NCBI GenBank assembly: GCA_035503715.1
Contig: DATJTE010000137.1
Location: 3,614 to 67,613, forward strand
Direction of reading: 5' to 3'
Length of the DNA stretch: 64,000 nucleotides
DNA from: OAS926 sp035503715
Lineage (GTDB): Bacteria; Pseudomonadota; Alphaproteobacteria; Rhizobiales; Rhizobiaceae
Position numbers and translations under genes: made by a program. A model generated the notes under the pieces. The model saw only the letters and a program-made list of their open reading frames with translations, did not search any database and had not been told where the DNA came from. Shown here piece after piece: positions 42,594 through 51,359 of the stretch. Positions within the stretch are counted from its first letter, which is position 1, and every line of letters starts with the position of its first letter.

Positions 42594-44968
42594 TCCCCGT
42601 ACGGCACCCAGACGTTCTTCACTTCGATCGCCTTGCGCAGAAAGGTCTCACCGGCAACGTCTTCGGAGCGCCAGTCGACCGATTTGCCGTTGGAGGTCCA
42701 GACGCGCTTCAAATTGCCGATCGACTCGACCTCCGCCGCGCGGCAGACATCCGCGTTAGCGACGAGCCACAGCCCGTCGACATCGTCATGTTTGGCAAGC
42801 ACCGCGGCGAGTTCCGCCGCCTTGCCGGTGACGACGTTGATCGAACCGCCCGGCAGATCGGAGTACTCGATGACCTGATAGAGGTCAGTGGCAAGCAGCG
42901 GGTATTTCTCCGACGGCACCGCAACAACCGTATTGCCCATCGCCAGCGCCGGCGCGACCATAGAGACGAAGCCGAGCAGCGGCTGCTCATCGCTGCAGAC
43001 GATGCCGACGACGCCGACAGGCTCATGCAGCGCCAGCGTCACCGCGCGCGCCGGGGGCTGATGCGCCCTGCCCTCAAACTTGTCGGCCAGTCCGGCGAAC
43101 TCAAACAGCCGCTCGATCGACAGATCGACCTCGGCGCGCGCGGCTTTCGCCGTCGCGCCGGTGAGCTGCGTCAGCCGCGCGGCGAATTCGTCAGCGCGGA
43201 TGGAGAGGTTTTCGGCGAGGAAATAGAGTACCTGGCTGCGATTGTAGGCGGTCGCGTCCGGCCACGCCTTGCAGCCACGTGCGGCCGACACCGCGTCGCG
43301 GATGTCCTTGCGATTGCCGAGGCCGACTTCGCCCGCCAGCTTGCCTTTTCGATCGGCGACGCCGAGCGAATAATTGCCATCGGGACGAACCTGCTTGCCA
43401 CCGATGAACAGCTTTGCCGTACGGTCGATCTGCAGACTGCCTTCGGCACGCTCGATCGCCTTGGCGTTCTTCGCCGCCGGCTTGATCGCGGCGCCATACG
43501 GCAGCGGCGCCTTCAGATATTCGAACATGCCTTCGCGCCCGCCCTCGCGGCCGAAACCGCTCTCGCGATAGCCGCCGAAGCCGCAGGCGGCGTCGAACAT
43601 GTTGGTGCCATTGATCCACACCACGCCGGCCTTCAGCTGCGGCGCAACATGTAGCGCGAGGTTGATGTTCTCACTCCACACCGAGGCGGCGAGGCCGTAA
43701 CGCGTGTTGTTGGCGAGCTCGATGCCCTCTTCGGTATTGCGGAAGGTCATCGCCGCCAGAACCGGGCCGAACACCTCTTCCTGCGCGAGGATGTTGGCCG
43801 GCGCCACATTCGTGGCCAACGTCGGCAGAAAATAGTAGCCGGAAGACGGCAGCGCATTGTCCGGCTGCCAGCACTGTGCGCCCTGCTTGGCGCCTTCGGC
43901 GACGAGGCCGCTGACACGGTCGAGCTGCGTGCGGTCGACCAGCGGGCCGATGTCGGTGTTCTTGTCGAGCGGCGCTCCGATACGCAGCCGGCCCATGCGC
44001 GTCTTCACCTTGGCGATGAAGGCTTCGGCAATGCCTTCCTGCATCAACAGGCGCGAGCCGGCGCAGCAGACCTGACCCTGATTGAACCAGATGCCGTCGA
44101 CGAGGCCCTCGACCGCCGAGTCGAGATCGGCGTCCTCGAACACCATGAACGCGGATTTGCCGCCGAGTTCCAGCGACAGTTTCTTGCCCGAGCCGGCGGT
44201 CGCCTTGCGGATGATCTTGCCGACCTCGGACGAGCCGGTGAAGGCGATCTTGTCGACATCCGGATGATTGACGATCGCCGCACCCGCTTCGGCCGCGCCG
44301 TGCACGATATTGACGACGCCTTTCGGCACGCCGGCGCGTTCGCAGATCTCGGCGAACAGCGCGGCGGTCAGGGGCGTGAACTCGGCTGGCTTCAGCACGA
44401 CGGTGCAGCCGGCGGCGAGCGCGGGCGCGATCTTCCACGCCAGCATCAGCAGCGGGAAATTCCACGGGATAATCTGGCCGACGACACCCGCAGCCTCATA
44501 GCCGGGGAACTCACGGTCCAGTGACTGGGCCCAGCCCGCATGATGGATGAAATGGCGGATCGCCAGCGGCACATCGATATCGCGGCTCTCGCGGATCGGC
44601 TTGCCATTGTCGATCGATTCCAGCACGGCGAGCAGTCGCTGGTGACGCTGCATGCCGCGGCCGATGGCGTAGAGCACCTTGGCCCGCTCGAAGCCGGATT
44701 TCGCGCTCCATTTCGGCAGTGCCTTGCGGGCGGCGCTCACGGCAGCGTCGATGTCGGCTGCGGTGGCTTCCGAAATGTCTGCGAGCTTCTTGCCGGATGA
44801 CGGTTCGCTGGTGGCAAAGGTCTTGCCGGACGATGCGGCAACCCATGCGCCGTTGATGAAGAGCGCCTTGCCGAAATCCTTCGCGGCGAGCCAGGCATCC
44901 GCCTCGTTGCGCGCTTCCGGCGCCGGGCCGTAATCCATGGTGGCGTAACGTTCGAGAATATTCATCAT
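42590..44968 (-). CDS. Two-domain aldehyde dehydrogenase (ALDH16 type)
   Basis: Long aldehyde dehydrogenase (792 aa) made of a complete catalytic ALDH unit (about 35-500) and a second, degenerate ALDH-like unit (about 510-790). The first has IIPWNFPLLM near 166, FTGSSEVGK near 243, general-base Glu267 (LELGGK) and catalytic Cys301 (GQVCCAGSR). The second repeats fold elements such as PVGVVGIVCSDEQPL and SGDINVVTG-like SINVVTGKAAE but shows no GQxC nucleophile. This layout is ALDH16, a family in which the second domain is structural. It follows deoC by 38 bases on the same strand, so it may oxidise the acetaldehyde made by deoxyribose-phosphate aldolase. Two ATGs at the start (44968, 44965) are equivalent. 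A short CCTCC/GGAGG self-pairing lies over the ribosome site. Confidence 0.87.
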   Translation of the reverse strand: MMNILERYATMDYGPAPEARNEADAWLAAKDFGKALFINGAWVAASSGKTFATSEPSSGKKLADISEATAADIDAAVSAARKALPKWSAKSGFERAKVLYAIGRGMQRHQRLLAVLESIDNGKPIRESRDIDVPLAIRHFIHHAGWAQSLDREFPGYEAAGVVGQIIPWNFPLLMLAWKIAPALAAGCTVVLKPAEFTPLTAALFAEICERAGVPKGVVNIVHGAAEAGAAIVNHPDVDKIAFTGSSEVGKIIRKATAGSGKKLSLELGGKSAFMVFEDADLDSAVEGLVDGIWFNQGQVCCAGSRLLMQEGIAEAFIAKVKTRMGRLRIGAPLDKNTDIGPLVDRTQLDRVSGLVAEGAKQGAQCWQPDNALPSSGYYFLPTLATNVAPANILAQEEVFGPVLAAMTFRNTEEGIELANNTRYGLAASVWSENINLALHVAPQLKAGVVWINGTNMFDAACGFGGYRESGFGREGGREGMFEYLKAPLPYGAAIKPAAKNAKAIERAEGSLQIDRTAKLFIGGKQVRPDGNYSLGVADRKGKLAGEVGLGNRKDIRDAVSAARGCKAWPDATAYNRSQVLYFLAENLSIRADEFAARLTQLTGATAKAARAEVDLSIERLFEFAGLADKFEGRAHQPPARAVTLALHEPVGVVGIVCSDEQPLLGFVSMVAPALAMGNTVVAVPSEKYPLLATDLYQVIEYSDLPGGSINVVTGKAAELAAVLAKHDDVDGLWLVANADVCRAAEVESIGNLKRVWTSNGKSVDWRSEDVAGETFLRKAIEVKNVWVPYGD

Positions 44969-45006
44969 GACCTCCCGGAGGGTCCGCAGTAGCGATCGTT
45001 ATTGCG

Positions 45007-46077
45007 TCACGCCATTGCGTGGCGGTGGTTCGCCGAATAGTGACCGGTGAGATGGTGCTCGAGCTGGCGCTCGATGTCGGTCAAAAGGCTCGACGCGCCG
45101 AAGCGGAACAGTTCCGGCTCCAGCCATGGCCGGCCAAGTTCTTCCTTCATCAGCACCAGCCAGTCGAGCGAGGCTTTCGCCGTCGAGATGCCGCCGGCCG
45201 GCTTGAAGCCGATCAGGAAGCCGGTTTCCTCGAAATAGGCGCGGATGGCGCGCACCATCGACAGGCCAACGGGCAAAGTCGCATTGACGCTTTCCTTGCC
45301 GGTCGAGGTCTTGATGAAGTCCGCGCCAGCCATCATCGCGACCATCGAGGCCAGCATGACATTGCGCAGCGTGGCGAGATCGCCGGTGCCGAGGATCACC
45401 TTGATGTGCGCTTCGCCGCACGCGGCGCGCATCTCGACGATCTCGTCGTAAAGCTCCTGCCATTTGGCGCCGTAGACCAGCCCGCGCGGAATGACGACGT
45501 CGATCTCGTCGGCGCCGTCAGCGACGGACGCTTCGATCTCCTTCAGCCTGGTGCCAAGCGGCGCAAGACCGTGCGGGAAGGCCGTCGAGACGGCGGCGAC
45601 ATGAATGCCGGTGCCCTTCACCGCATCGACGGCGGTCGCGACGAACGGATGATAGACGCAGACGGCGGCGGGGTGGATGTTCGCGCCCTCAATGCCCAGC
45701 GCCTTGACGATGTCCGCGCGCAGCGGATTGACGGCCTTGGCACAGAGACGGCGCACGCGCTCGTCCGTGTCATTGCTGTTCAGCGTGGTCAAATCCATGA
45801 GCGAGACGGCACGCAGCAACCAGGCGGCCTGCGCATCCTGCTTGACGGAGCGGCGCTTGGTGAGCGTCGCGATGCGGCGCTCCAGCGCAGAGCGATTCAC
45901 GTTGCGCATGGATTCGAGGAAGCCGAGGTCGAGCTTCATGCCGGGGTTGCGGGCAATGCCGTGGCCGGTCGTCTCGACGGAATTTGCTGCGACGCGGGCC
46001 GGAAGCGCTGTGACCTTGGCGGTCACGCGGCCATCGGCGGTGGCTTCAAAGTCGGCTTGCTGGCTCTTGCTGCTCAT
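45007..46077 (-). CDS. deoC: Deoxyribose-phosphate aldolase, long form
   Basis: Class I aldolase (356 aa) that splits 2-deoxyribose 5-phosphate to glyceraldehyde 3-phosphate and acetaldehyde in deoxynucleoside breakdown. The DeoC barrel lies at about residues 90-340: LMDLTTLNSNDT near 93 in place of the usual DxTxL start, EIDVVIPRG near 197 with a conserved Asp, FIKTSTGK near 258 with the Schiff-base lysine and GFKPAGGI near 300 with the second lysine. About 85 residues precede the core compared with the 250-260 aa enterobacterial enzyme; this long form is usual in rhizobia. ATG at 46077 has GAGG upstream. Co-directional ALDH16 gene follows. Confidence 0.9.
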   Translation of the reverse strand: MSSKSQQADFEATADGRVTAKVTALPARVAANSVETTGHGIARNPGMKLDLGFLESMRNVNRSALERRIATLTKRRSVKQDAQAAWLLRAVSLMDLTTLNSNDTDERVRRLCAKAVNPLRADIVKALGIEGANIHPAAVCVYHPFVATAVDAVKGTGIHVAAVSTAFPHGLAPLGTRLKEIEASVADGADEIDVVIPRGLVYGAKWQELYDEIVEMRAACGEAHIKVILGTGDLATLRNVMLASMVAMMAGADFIKTSTGKESVNATLPVGLSMVRAIRAYFEETGFLIGFKPAGGISTAKASLDWLVLMKEELGRPWLEPELFRFGASSLLTDIERQLEHHLTGHYSANHRHAMA

Positions 46078-46192
46078 CCCTTGGCCTCTTCCCGCGACGG
46101 TATGTGCTTGGGTTCGAGCACCATACAGTCGAACGCGCTCCTCCACGAGTCCCGCGCCGCCCTTAGCCTAAATTCGCAGCCGGCGCATCAAG

Positions 46193-46214
46193 ATTTTGAT
46201 CAAACGGTCAAAAT
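46193..46214. promoter_or_regulatory. Inverted repeat upstream of deoC
   Basis: ATTTTGA (46193-46199) and TCAAAAT (46208-46214) form a 7-bp inverted repeat with an eight-base gap; the palindrome TTTGATCAAA overlaps the left arm. A regulator site for deoC-ALDH is possible. It starts about 115 bases upstream of deoC. Confidence 0.4.
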
Positions 46215-46222
46215 TCGGACGA

Positions 46223-46510
46223 TCAGACCTGGCCGAGCACGCGTTCGAAATAAGGATCGCGCGGATAATAGTCCGGGTGGCTGCCGCTGAAGTGCAATTC
46301 CGTCATCTGGAGGGCCGACAGACCCTCCACTTTGTATGTGCGGAAACCCGGGCCGCTGCCACCGCTGCGCTGCACAGCAGACAGCCGCAACTGGTTCTTG
46401 TCGTCGTAACCAAGGATATAGGGGTCTGCCGTGCGCTGCTTGCCTTCATAGGTGAAGGACAGGACGCGGCGCTTCTGGATGGCCGTGAGGATGGTTTTGA
46501 CGTCGATCAT
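46223..46510 (-). CDS. Stand-alone WYL domain protein
   Basis: Small protein (95 aa) consisting of little more than one WYL domain: RRVLSFTYEGKQRTADPYILGYDDKNQLRL is split here over residues 13-43, followed by GFRTYKVEGLSALQMTEL near 55-72. WYL domains bind ligands or nucleic acid and normally sit behind a helix-turn-helix, which is absent here. Role unknown. The ATG at 46510 is two bases after a GGAGAGG ribosome site that forms the 3' arm of a hairpin. It lies downstream of fpr on the same strand, 52 bases away. Confidence 0.76.
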   Translation of the reverse strand: MIDVKTILTAIQKRRVLSFTYEGKQRTADPYILGYDDKNQLRLSAVQRSGGSGPGFRTYKVEGLSALQMTELHFSGSHPDYYPRDPYFERVLGQV

Positions 46511-46513
46511 GAC

Positions 46514-46539
46514 CTCTCCGGTCAGCTTTGGCCGGAGAG
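46514..46539 (-). promoter_or_regulatory. Hairpin that pairs the Shine-Dalgarno of the WYL gene
   Basis: In the transcript CTCTCCGG (46539-46532) pairs perfectly with CCGGAGAG (46521-46514) around a ten-base loop. The 3' arm contains the ribosome site, three bases from the ATG at 46510. It also stands 19 bases after the fpr stop, so it could serve as a processing or termination element. Confidence 0.58.
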
Positions 46540-46562
46540 TATAACGTCAGGCGCGAGACGGA

Positions 46563-47390
46563 CTAGCCGACGAAAGCGCGTTCGACGACGAAGGCTGCCG
46601 GCTTGTGGTTCGAGCCTTCCTCGAAACCCCGTGCCTCTACGAGCTGCTTGACGTCGTTCAGCATCGCCATCGAGCCGCAGATCATGATGCGGTCGGTTTC
46701 GGGATCGAGGCCGCCAATGCCAAGATCGGCGAAGATATGACCATCCTCGATGAGACGCGTGATGCGGCCCATACGCGATGTGGTTTCGCGCGTTGTCGTC
46801 GAATAGAGCGTAACGCGACCCTGGGTGAGCTCGCCGATCAGCGGATCGTTCTTCAGGCCTTCGAACAGCTCGACGCCGTAGGCGAGCTCGGCCTCGTCAC
46901 GGCAGGTGTGGGTGAGCACGATTTCTTCGAATTTCTCGAAGGTCTCCGGATCGCGCACCAGGCTGGCGAACGGCGCGATGCCCGTGCCGGTGGAAATCAT
47001 GAACAGGCGCTTGGCCGGGGTCAGCGCATCGAGAACCAGCGTGCCGGTCGACTTCTGGCGCATCAGCACCGTGTCGCCCGGAACGATCATCTGCAGATGC
47101 GAGGTCAGCGGACCATCCGGCACCTTGATCGAGAAGAACTCGATCTCCTCGTCCCAGGACGGGCTGGCGATCGAATAAGCGCGGAACACCGGCTTCTCGG
47201 CATTCGGCAGGCCGATCATGACAAACTCGCCCGAACGGAAGCGGAAGCTCTGCGGGCGGGAGATGCGGAAGGAGAAGAGCTTGTCCGTATAATGCTTCAC
47301 CGACGTGACCGTCTCGGCGAACACGTTGGCCGGGATCGGGAAGCGGGGCGCTTCCTGCTCAACCAGTTTCAGGGCCGAAATATCCTGCAT
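46563..47390 (-). CDS. fpr: Ferredoxin-NADP+ reductase
   Basis: FAD enzyme (275 aa) that exchanges electrons between NADPH and ferredoxin or flavodoxin. ATG at 47390 with AGGAAA upstream; the open frame to 47495 lacks support. FAD-binding motif FRAYSIASP near residue 67, the NADP-binding MISTGTGIAPFASLVRD near 130 and the carboxy-terminal CGSMAMLND plus FVVERAFVG are visible. Ending in an extended tail after the aromatic position is typical of bacterial subclass-IA FPRs involved in oxidative-stress response and iron-sulphur assembly. Divergent from hyuA. Confidence 0.9.
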   Translation of the reverse strand: MQDISALKLVEQEAPRFPIPANVFAETVTSVKHYTDKLFSFRISRPQSFRFRSGEFVMIGLPNAEKPVFRAYSIASPSWDEEIEFFSIKVPDGPLTSHLQMIVPGDTVLMRQKSTGTLVLDALTPAKRLFMISTGTGIAPFASLVRDPETFEKFEEIVLTHTCRDEAELAYGVELFEGLKNDPLIGELTQGRVTLYSTTTRETTSRMGRITRLIEDGHIFADLGIGGLDPETDRIMICGSMAMLNDVKQLVEARGFEEGSNHKPAAFVVERAFVG

Positions 47391-47480
47391 TTTCCTGTCC
47401 TTGGTGCCAGCCAATGGCGGTCGCGCGTGCACGCACGTTGCAAAGCCCTGGCCATGGCTGGGAGCTGCTTGTCTGGCTGG

Positions 47481-47511
47481 ATTATTAGTGTACAAATGAG
47501 TTTCAGGTCAA
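47481..47511 (-). promoter_or_regulatory. Weak promoter candidate for fpr
   Basis: Minus strand TTGACC (47511-47506) and AATAAT (47486-47481). Both boxes match five of six, but the 19-base spacer is long. Confidence 0.3.
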
Positions 47512-47577
47512 GATCAAGGTGGGAAAAGCCTTTCCAAACTGCGGCTTGGCAATGGTCTGGCATTCCGGTTTTCGAGC

Positions 47578-49638
47578 ATGGCGGAGAAAGATCGGTCAGG
47601 CGCTGTCGTAGCCGGCATTGACGTCGGCGGCACCTTCACGGACCTGATCCTGATCGATGGCGGCGCCGGCAAGGTGCACATCGCCAAGACGCCGACCACG
47701 CCGGAAAACCAGGCGTTCGGCGTTGTCGCAGCGCTCGCCGACACCGGTTACCCGGTCAGCGACATCGACCTGATCGTGCACGGCACGACGACCACTACCA
47801 ATGCGGTGCTGGAGCGGCGGCTGGCCAAAACCGGCATGATCACGACGCGCGGCTTCCGCGACATCATCGAACTTGGCCGGCGCACGCGGCCGCAGCCCTA
47901 TGGCATGACCGGCGTGTTCGTGCCGGTGATCCCGCGTAATCTCAGGCAGGAGGTCAGCGAGCGCGTCGAGGCTTCGGGCACTATTCGCACCGCGCTGGAC
48001 GAAGCGGAGGTGCGCGCGGCGGCCGAGGCGCTGAAGGCGGCCGGCTGCGAGTCGCTGGTCATCCACTTCCTGCACGCTTACGCCAACCCATCGCATGAAC
48101 GCCGCGCCGCAGAGATCGCGCGCGAGATCTGGCCGAACGACCACATCACCATGGGCCACGCGCTGCTGTCGGAAGCGCGCGAGTTCGAGCGCGGCGTGAC
48201 GGCGTCGGTGAACGCATCCGTGCGGCCGATCCTGGAGCGCTATATCGGCCGGCTGCGGAGCGAACTCGGAGGCCGCGGCTACAAACGCGACTTCCTGATA
48301 ATGAACGGCAATGGCGGCATGATCTCCGCCCGTTTCGTCACCGAGGAAGCGGCGAAGACCGTTATGTCCGGCCCCGCGTCCGGCGTCATCGCGGCCGCCT
48401 ATACGGGAAAACGTGCCGGCTACGCCAACCTCGTCACCTACGACATGGGCGGCACCTCGACCGATGTCGCGCTGATCCGCAATGCAGAGCCGGTCGTCTC
48501 GAACGATATCGAAATCGAATATGCGATGCCGATTCACGTGCCGATGGTCGATGTGCACACGGTCGGCGCAGGCGGCGGTTCGATTGCGCGGGTCGACGCG
48601 GCCGGGCTGATCCAGGTCGGGCCGCAAAGTGCGGGCGCTTCGCCCGGGCCGATCTGCTATGGCCGTGGCGGCACGGAGCCGACGATCACCGACGCGAACC
48701 TCGTGCTCGGCCGGCTGGCGCCACGCAAGCTGCTGGCGGTGAGCGATCCAGTGACGGCCGACGATGTGCGCGCGATCTTCGCCGAGAAGATCGGCGCACC
48801 GACAGGCCTCGATGGCGTCGAGGCTGCGGGCGCGGTGCTGCGGCTCGGCAACCTCAAGATGGCCGGCGCAATCCGCATGGTGTCGGTGTCGCGCGGTCAC
48901 GACCCGCGCGATTTCGCGCTGTTCGCCTTCGGCGGTGCCGGACCACTCCATGCGTCCGCGCTGGCGCGGGAGCTGGGACTGCCAAAGGTGCTGGTGCCGG
49001 CACGGCCCGGAATCACCAATGCGCTCGGCTGCGTGGTGGCCGACCTGCGGCATGATTTCGTCAATACGCTGAACCAACCGGTCGCCGCGCTCGACGAAGC
49101 GCGCGTGACGGAAGTGCTGGAGGCGCACCGCGCTGAGGGCGAGGCACTGATTGCCAAGGAGGCAGCGACGCCAAAGGAAATCAGATTTCTCCATTCGGCG
49201 GACATGCAGTTCGTCGGCCAGACTCATATCCTCAATGTTCGCCTGCCCTCGACGGCGATCGCGAAGGCGGATCTGCAGGCGCTGTTCGACAAATCCTATT
49301 TCGAGCGCTTTAAGGTGAAGCTGCCGGAGATCCGCGCCAACCTCGTCAACCTCAACACATCTGTCATCGGCGTGCGTCCCGATGTCGATCTGTCGCGGCT
49401 GATCGATCCTGCCGGCCGTGCGGCAACGCTCGACGGCGCGCTGAGTGAACGGCGTCAAGTCTGGTTCGACGGCACGTGGATCGACACGCCGGTGTATGCT
49501 CGCGAACAGCTGCCACTGGATGCGGTGATCACCGGACCGGCGATCCTCGAGCAGATGGATGCGACAACGGTGGTGGAGCCGGACGATCGCGTGACGAGCG
49601 ACAGGGATGGGAATTTGGTGATCGAGGTGCAAGCGTAA
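47578..49638 (+). CDS. hyuA: Hydantoinase/oxoprolinase family protein, HyuA type
   Basis: Large ATPase-type subunit (686 aa) of the N-methylhydantoinase / 5-oxoprolinase / acetone carboxylase family, which opens cyclic amides or carboxylates ketones with ATP. The ASKHA phosphate motif GIDVGGTFTDLILIDGG is at residues 13-29; HGTTTTTNAVLERR near 65, VTYDMGGTSTDVALI near 287 and AGGGSIARVDAAG near 330 are further conserved elements, with FGGAGPLHA near 451. It works with HyuB, whose gene begins inside its stop codon. Substrate unknown; the operon ends convergently against the putative nicotinate operon, so a ring-opened lactam is one idea. Confidence 0.85.
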   Translation: MAEKDRSGAVVAGIDVGGTFTDLILIDGGAGKVHIAKTPTTPENQAFGVVAALADTGYPVSDIDLIVHGTTTTTNAVLERRLAKTGMITTRGFRDIIELGRRTRPQPYGMTGVFVPVIPRNLRQEVSERVEASGTIRTALDEAEVRAAAEALKAAGCESLVIHFLHAYANPSHERRAAEIAREIWPNDHITMGHALLSEAREFERGVTASVNASVRPILERYIGRLRSELGGRGYKRDFLIMNGNGGMISARFVTEEAAKTVMSGPASGVIAAAYTGKRAGYANLVTYDMGGTSTDVALIRNAEPVVSNDIEIEYAMPIHVPMVDVHTVGAGGGSIARVDAAGLIQVGPQSAGASPGPICYGRGGTEPTITDANLVLGRLAPRKLLAVSDPVTADDVRAIFAEKIGAPTGLDGVEAAGAVLRLGNLKMAGAIRMVSVSRGHDPRDFALFAFGGAGPLHASALARELGLPKVLVPARPGITNALGCVVADLRHDFVNTLNQPVAALDEARVTEVLEAHRAEGEALIAKEAATPKEIRFLHSADMQFVGQTHILNVRLPSTAIAKADLQALFDKSYFERFKVKLPEIRANLVNLNTSVIGVRPDVDLSRLIDPAGRAATLDGALSERRQVWFDGTWIDTPVYAREQLPLDAVITGPAILEQMDATTVVEPDDRVTSDRDGNLVIEVQA

Positions 49639-51359
49639 TGATCGTAAGCACCCCCGGCAGGAAGGATGGCATGACCCTCGACGCCATCACGCTCTCCGTC
49701 ATCCAGGCCGCGCTCCAGCAGACCTGTGACGAGATGGACCTAGCCTTCTCACGCGCCGCATTCTCGCCGGTGATTGCCGAAGCGAACGACCGCTCCGACG
49801 GCATCTACTCGGCAGTCGACGGCTCGCTGATCGCGCAGGGCGCCGGCGGGCTGCCGGTGTTCGTCGGCGTCATGCAATATTCGACGAAGACGATCATCGA
49901 GATGATTGCCGCGGGGCGCTGCCTGCCGCCGGAAGACGGCGACATCTACATCGTCAACGACCCATACCTCGGCGGCACGCATCTGATGGACGTGCGCTTC
50001 GCCAAGCCGGTCTACCGAAACGGCAAGCTGTTCTGCTGGCTCTCCAATACAGGTCACTGGCCTGACATTGGCGGCGCGGTGCCTGGCGGCTTTTCCGCAT
50101 CGGCCACCGCGGTGGAGCAGGAGGGGTTGCGGCTGCCGCCGGTGAAGCTTTTCAAGAAGGGCGAACTCGATCCGGAAATCTACGCCATCATCACGTCCAA
50201 CATCCGCGTTGCCGACCAGCGCATCGGCGACATCAAGGCGCAGGCCGCCGCGCTGATGGTCGGCGAAGAGCGCCTTGCCGCGATCCTTGATCGCTATGGC
50301 GACGAAACAGTGCTCGCCGCGATCGAAGAATTGCGCCGGCGTGCCGCACAGCAGATGCGCGCCAACATCGCCCGCATCGCGGACGGGACCTATCGCTCGA
50401 AGGCGTTTGTCGATTCCGACGGCGTGGTCGATGCGCCGCTGACGATCGCACTGTCCGTCGAGAAGACCGGCGACACGCTCACCTTCGATTTTTCCGAATC
50501 CTCGCCGCCGTGCCAGGGGCCGATGAACAGCGTGCTCGCCACAACGCTGTCCTCCGTCTATCTCGCAATGCGCCATATATTTCCCGATGTGCCGATCAGC
50601 GCCGGCGCGTTTGAGCCGGTGATCGTCAAGCGGCCGGAAGGCACATTTCTCGACGCGAAATATCCACGGCCGGTGTCGGGCTGCGCTGCGGAGGTGTCGC
50701 AGCGCATCGCCGAGTCGGTGTTCGCGGCAATCGTGCAGGCGCTGCCCGACGAGGTGACTGCCGCGCCCGCCGGCTCTTCGGGCAATTTCGCGCTCGGCGG
50801 GCACGACCCGGCGCGCGGGCGCGACTTCGTCATGTACCAGATCTCAGGCGGCGGTTATGGCGGCAATGCCGATCATGACGGGCTGACCAATGGCTGCTCG
50901 ACCATCGGCATTTCAAAATCGCCCCCCGTCGAGGTGATGGAGCAGGCCTATCCTGTGCTCTACCGGCGTTACGCGCTGCGCGAAGGTTCAGGTGGCGCGG
51001 GTAAACAGCGCGGCGGCTTCGGACTGCACTACGATGTCGAACTGCTGCGCGGTGAGGCACGCGCCTCCTTCGTCATGGATCACGGCCGGTTTGGGCCGCA
51101 GGGCGCGCTCGGCGGCCGCGACGGGCTCGTCAATTCCGTCACCGTCTGGCGGGATGGCAAGGCGCATGTGCCACCGCATCTTTCCAAGGAGCAGGACATT
51201 CCGCTGAAGGCCGGCGATCGCGTTGAGGTCGGCACGCCGGGTGGCGGCGGTTACGGCAATCCGAAAGAGCGCGACGCGGCGCTGGTCAGGCGTGACGTTG
51301 AGATGGGATATTACACGGCGGCGCAGGCGGAAGAGATGTTCGGCGTCCACACCAGCTAG
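49638..51359 (+). CDS. hyuB: Hydantoinase B / oxoprolinase family protein, HyuB type
   Basis: Partner subunit (573 aa) of the HyuA protein. The ATG at 49638 shares one base with the hyuA stop; an in-frame ATG at 49671 has a better ribosome site (AGGAAGGA) and gives the common family start MTLDAITLSV, so either is possible. Conserved segments: FSRAAFSPVIAEANDRSDG near residue 37, NDPYLGGTHLMD near 110, WLSNTGHWPDIGGAVPGG near 133, and GSGGAGKQRGGFGL near 452, ending in TPGGGGYGNP, the glycine-rich hallmark. The stop codon overlaps the convergent MarR gene by four bases. Confidence 0.86.
   Translation: MIVSTPGRKDGMTLDAITLSVIQAALQQTCDEMDLAFSRAAFSPVIAEANDRSDGIYSAVDGSLIAQGAGGLPVFVGVMQYSTKTIIEMIAAGRCLPPEDGDIYIVNDPYLGGTHLMDVRFAKPVYRNGKLFCWLSNTGHWPDIGGAVPGGFSASATAVEQEGLRLPPVKLFKKGELDPEIYAIITSNIRVADQRIGDIKAQAAALMVGEERLAAILDRYGDETVLAAIEELRRRAAQQMRANIARIADGTYRSKAFVDSDGVVDAPLTIALSVEKTGDTLTFDFSESSPPCQGPMNSVLATTLSSVYLAMRHIFPDVPISAGAFEPVIVKRPEGTFLDAKYPRPVSGCAAEVSQRIAESVFAAIVQALPDEVTAAPAGSSGNFALGGHDPARGRDFVMYQISGGGYGGNADHDGLTNGCSTIGISKSPPVEVMEQAYPVLYRRYALREGSGGAGKQRGGFGLHYDVELLRGEARASFVMDHGRFGPQGALGGRDGLVNSVTVWRDGKAHVPPHLSKEQDIPLKAGDRVEVGTPGGGGYGNPKERDAALVRRDVEMGYYTAAQAEEMFGVHTS

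Noticed and set aside
47447..47465. Possible palindrome around CCATGG in the fpr-hyuA gap
   Set aside because: Arms mismatch outside the six-base centre; not convincing.
47596..49632. 678-aa minus-strand open frame
   Set aside because: Exact shadow of hyuA; composition is that of a reverse-frame artefact.
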